A stretch of 64,000 bases of DNA from Pseudomonas sp. R28(2017). Lineage in GTDB: Bacteria > Pseudomonadota > Gammaproteobacteria > Pseudomonadales > Pseudomonadaceae. The position numbers and the translations under genes are program-made. The stretch lies in the NCBI RefSeq assembly GCF_002112505.1, contig NZ_NEHW01000006.1:124001-188000 (forward strand), in the 5' to 3' direction. Positions within the stretch are counted from its first letter, which is position 1. Every line of letters begins with the position of its first letter. The notes under the pieces were generated by a model. The model had not been told where the DNA came from. It made no database searches and worked only from the letters and a program-made list of their open reading frames with translations. Positions 62,530-64,000 of the stretch are shown here, piece by piece.

Positions 62530-62555
62530 CGCTGCCCGGAGACCGGGACTTTGTT

Positions 62556-62632
62556 TGGTAGGCACAATTGGACTCGAACCAACGACCCCCACCATGTCAA
62601 GGTGGTGCTCTAACCAACTGAGCTATGTGCCT
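62556..62632 (-). tRNA. tRNA-Val (GAC), copy 2
   Basis: The same sequence as copy 1, 255 bp away. Together with the duplicated terminators this shows a recent tandem duplication or ongoing gene conversion. The rest of the 62129-62833 gap is AT-rich leader for the next gene. Confidence 0.95.
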
Positions 62633-62833
62633 GTCGTGTGGTGCGCATTCTACGCAATCCAAAAACCCTGTCAACAGTTTTTTTCGCGCTAACTCACTGA
62701 ATCTTAAACTGTTTATAGAGAAGGGCCGGCTGCAGGTCAGTAAAGGATTTTCAACGGACGACTAGCGGGTGTTTATTATTATTGATAGCATCGGTACATT
62801 CGTTAAAAATATAAAACACGAGGTTCCTGCAGC

Positions 62834-64000
62834 ATGGCTAACACCCCCTACCCCCAGTCCTACTACGCCGCCTCGGCCAACCCGGTGCCGCCACGTCCGG
62901 CGCTGCAGGGTGAGGTGGAAACCGATATCTGTATCATCGGCGCCGGCTACACCGGCCTGTCCAGCGCGCTGTTCCTGCTGGAAAACGGCTTCAAGGTGAG
63001 CATCGTCGAAGCGGCCAAGGTCGGCTTCGGCGCATCGGGCCGCAACGGTGGCCAGATCGTCAACAGCTACAGCCGCGACATCGACGTCATCGAACGCACC
63101 GTCGGCCCCAAGGAAGCACAGCTGCTGGGCAAGATGGCCTTCGAAGGCGGCCGCATCATCCGTGAGCGCGTGGCCAAGTACAACATCCAGTGCGACCTGA
63201 AGGACGGCGGCGTGTTCGCTGCGCTGACCGCCAAGCAGATGGGCCACCTGGAATCGCAAAAGCGCCTGTGGGAACGCTTCGGCCACACCCAGCTGGAGCT
63301 GATGGACCAGAAGCGCATTCGTGAAGTGGTCGCCTGCGACAGCTACGTCGGCGGCATGCTGGACATGAGCGGCGGCCACATCCACCCGCTGAACCTGGCG
63401 CTGGGCGAAGCGGCCGCGGTCGAATCGCTGGGCGGCATCATTTATGAGCAGACCCCGGCCATCCGCATCGAGCGTGGTGCCAACCCGGTGGTACACACCC
63501 CGCAAGGTAAGATCCGCGCCAAGTTCATCATCGTTGCCGGCAACGCCTACCTGGGCAACCTGGTACCGGAGCTGGCTGCCAAGTCGATGCCGTGCGGCAC
63601 CCAGGTGATCACCACCGAGCCGCTGGGCGAAGAACTGGCCCGCACCCTGCTGCCGCAGGACTACTGCGTGGAAGACTGCAACTACCTGCTCGACTACTAC
63701 CGCCTGACCAGCGACAAGCGCCTGATCTTCGGCGGTGGCGTGGTGTACGGTGCGCGCGACCCGGCCAACATCGAAGCGATCATTCGCCCGAAGATGCTCA
63801 AGGCCTTCCCGCAGCTGAAGAACGTCAAGATCGACTACGCCTGGACCGGCAACTTCCTGCTGACCCTGTCGCGCCTGCCACAGGTCGGCCGTATCGGCGA
63901 CAACATCTACTACTCGCAGGGTTGTTCGGGCCACGGCGTGACCTACACCCACCTGGCGGGCAAGGTGCTGGCCGAGGCCCTGCGTGGCCAGGCCGAGCGT
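62834..64000 (+). CDS. puuB: Gamma-glutamylputrescine oxidase-like FAD oxidoreductase (3' end outside window)
   Basis: 389 residues of a DAO-fold flavoprotein are visible. The FAD-binding motif CIIGAGYTGLSSALFLLENG (Gly36-x-Gly38-x-x-Gly41) is followed by AKVGFGASGRNGGQIVNSYSRD, the second FAD contact. The late motif GRIGDNIYYSQGCSGHGVTYTHLAGKVLAEAL is typical of PuuB/KauB-type enzymes. These oxidise gamma-glutamylated or free amines in polyamine catabolism. The ATG at 62834 is the clear start; the frame is open at the window end. Substrate assignment is by similarity only. Confidence 0.85.
   Translation, partial: MANTPYPQSYYAASANPVPPRPALQGEVETDICIIGAGYTGLSSALFLLENGFKVSIVEAAKVGFGASGRNGGQIVNSYSRDIDVIERTVGPKEAQLLGKMAFEGGRIIRERVAKYNIQCDLKDGGVFAALTAKQMGHLESQKRLWERFGHTQLELMDQKRIREVVACDSYVGGMLDMSGGHIHPLNLALGEAAAVESLGGIIYEQTPAIRIERGANPVVHTPQGKIRAKFIIVAGNAYLGNLVPELAAKSMPCGTQVITTEPLGEELARTLLPQDYCVEDCNYLLDYYRLTSDKRLIFGGGVVYGARDPANIEAIIRPKMLKAFPQLKNVKIDYAWTGNFLLTLSRLPQVGRIGDNIYYSQGCSGHGVTYTHLAGKVLAEALRGQAER

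Noticed and set aside
62762..63952. Open frame of 396 codons on the minus strand
   Set aside because: It is antisense to the puuB-like gene, which has clear FAD motifs.

Overview
The window reads as Pseudomonas chromosome of the P. putida group. The evidence is the conserved run thrS-infC-rpmI-rplT-pheS-pheT-ihfA-merR-tRNA-Pro, the order rbsB-A-C-R-K-D followed by a periplasmic glutaminase/asparaginase, many Pseudomonas REP elements (TGTGGGAGCGGG...CCCGCTCCCACA), and small genus-restricted families (DUF1654, DUF3077, DUF6124, DUF1737). Most genes have the high-GC, GC-ending codon style of this group. The stretch at about 39.4-42.5 kb is visibly richer in A+T.

Layout. 1-3.3 kb: end of a NitT/TauT-like ABC importer (double permease plus ATPase) and a beta-class glutathione S-transferase. 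3.3-31 kb: an accessory mosaic of short operons separated by REPs and a second palindromic repeat. It holds chromate resistance chrBA, an OPT transporter, a MocR regulator divergent from an EamA exporter, an L,D-transpeptidase, a rhodanese, GlxA-type and LysR regulators, RidA, glutaminase, a YebE-like DUF533 protein, a MAPEG protein with an XRE regulator, an orphan Imm45-like gene, a YceK-like lipoprotein, ProQ, a classical autotransporter with a Pro-rich linker, a GNAT enzyme and a DUF2167 protein. 31-36 kb: a RecF/SMC-like ATPase followed by a complete His-Xaa-Ser (hxs) system, hxsD-hxsB-hxsC-hxsA. This is two radical SAM maturases, an accessory protein and an exported HxS-repeat protein with a peptidoglycan-binding-like tail. 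36-42.5 kb: a defence-like cluster with a MazG-like pyrophosphohydrolase, a PD-(D/E)XK/DUF2075 helicase-like ATPase, an ScoMcrA-like SRA-HNH type IV restriction enzyme and an unrecognised 402-aa protein. It ends at tRNA-Pro(GGG).

42.6-64 kb is core genome, mostly on the minus strand: translation genes (ihfA to thrS), a cold-shock protein, an I78 inhibitor lipoprotein, a nucleoside hydrolase, the ribose operon with a LacI-type operator, ansB with sigma-54 and AauR-like sites, a DUF1654 gene with a LexA box, an HD hydrolase, a lipoprotein, two tRNA-Val(GAC) genes and the start of a puuB-like oxidase.

The most interesting parts are the hxs operon, whose product is biologically uncharacterised as far as I know, and the neighbouring nuclease/ATPase/restriction cluster. 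Several regulatory palindromes can be read directly upstream of the genes they probably control. All family assignments come from recognising motifs in the translations. No database search was run.
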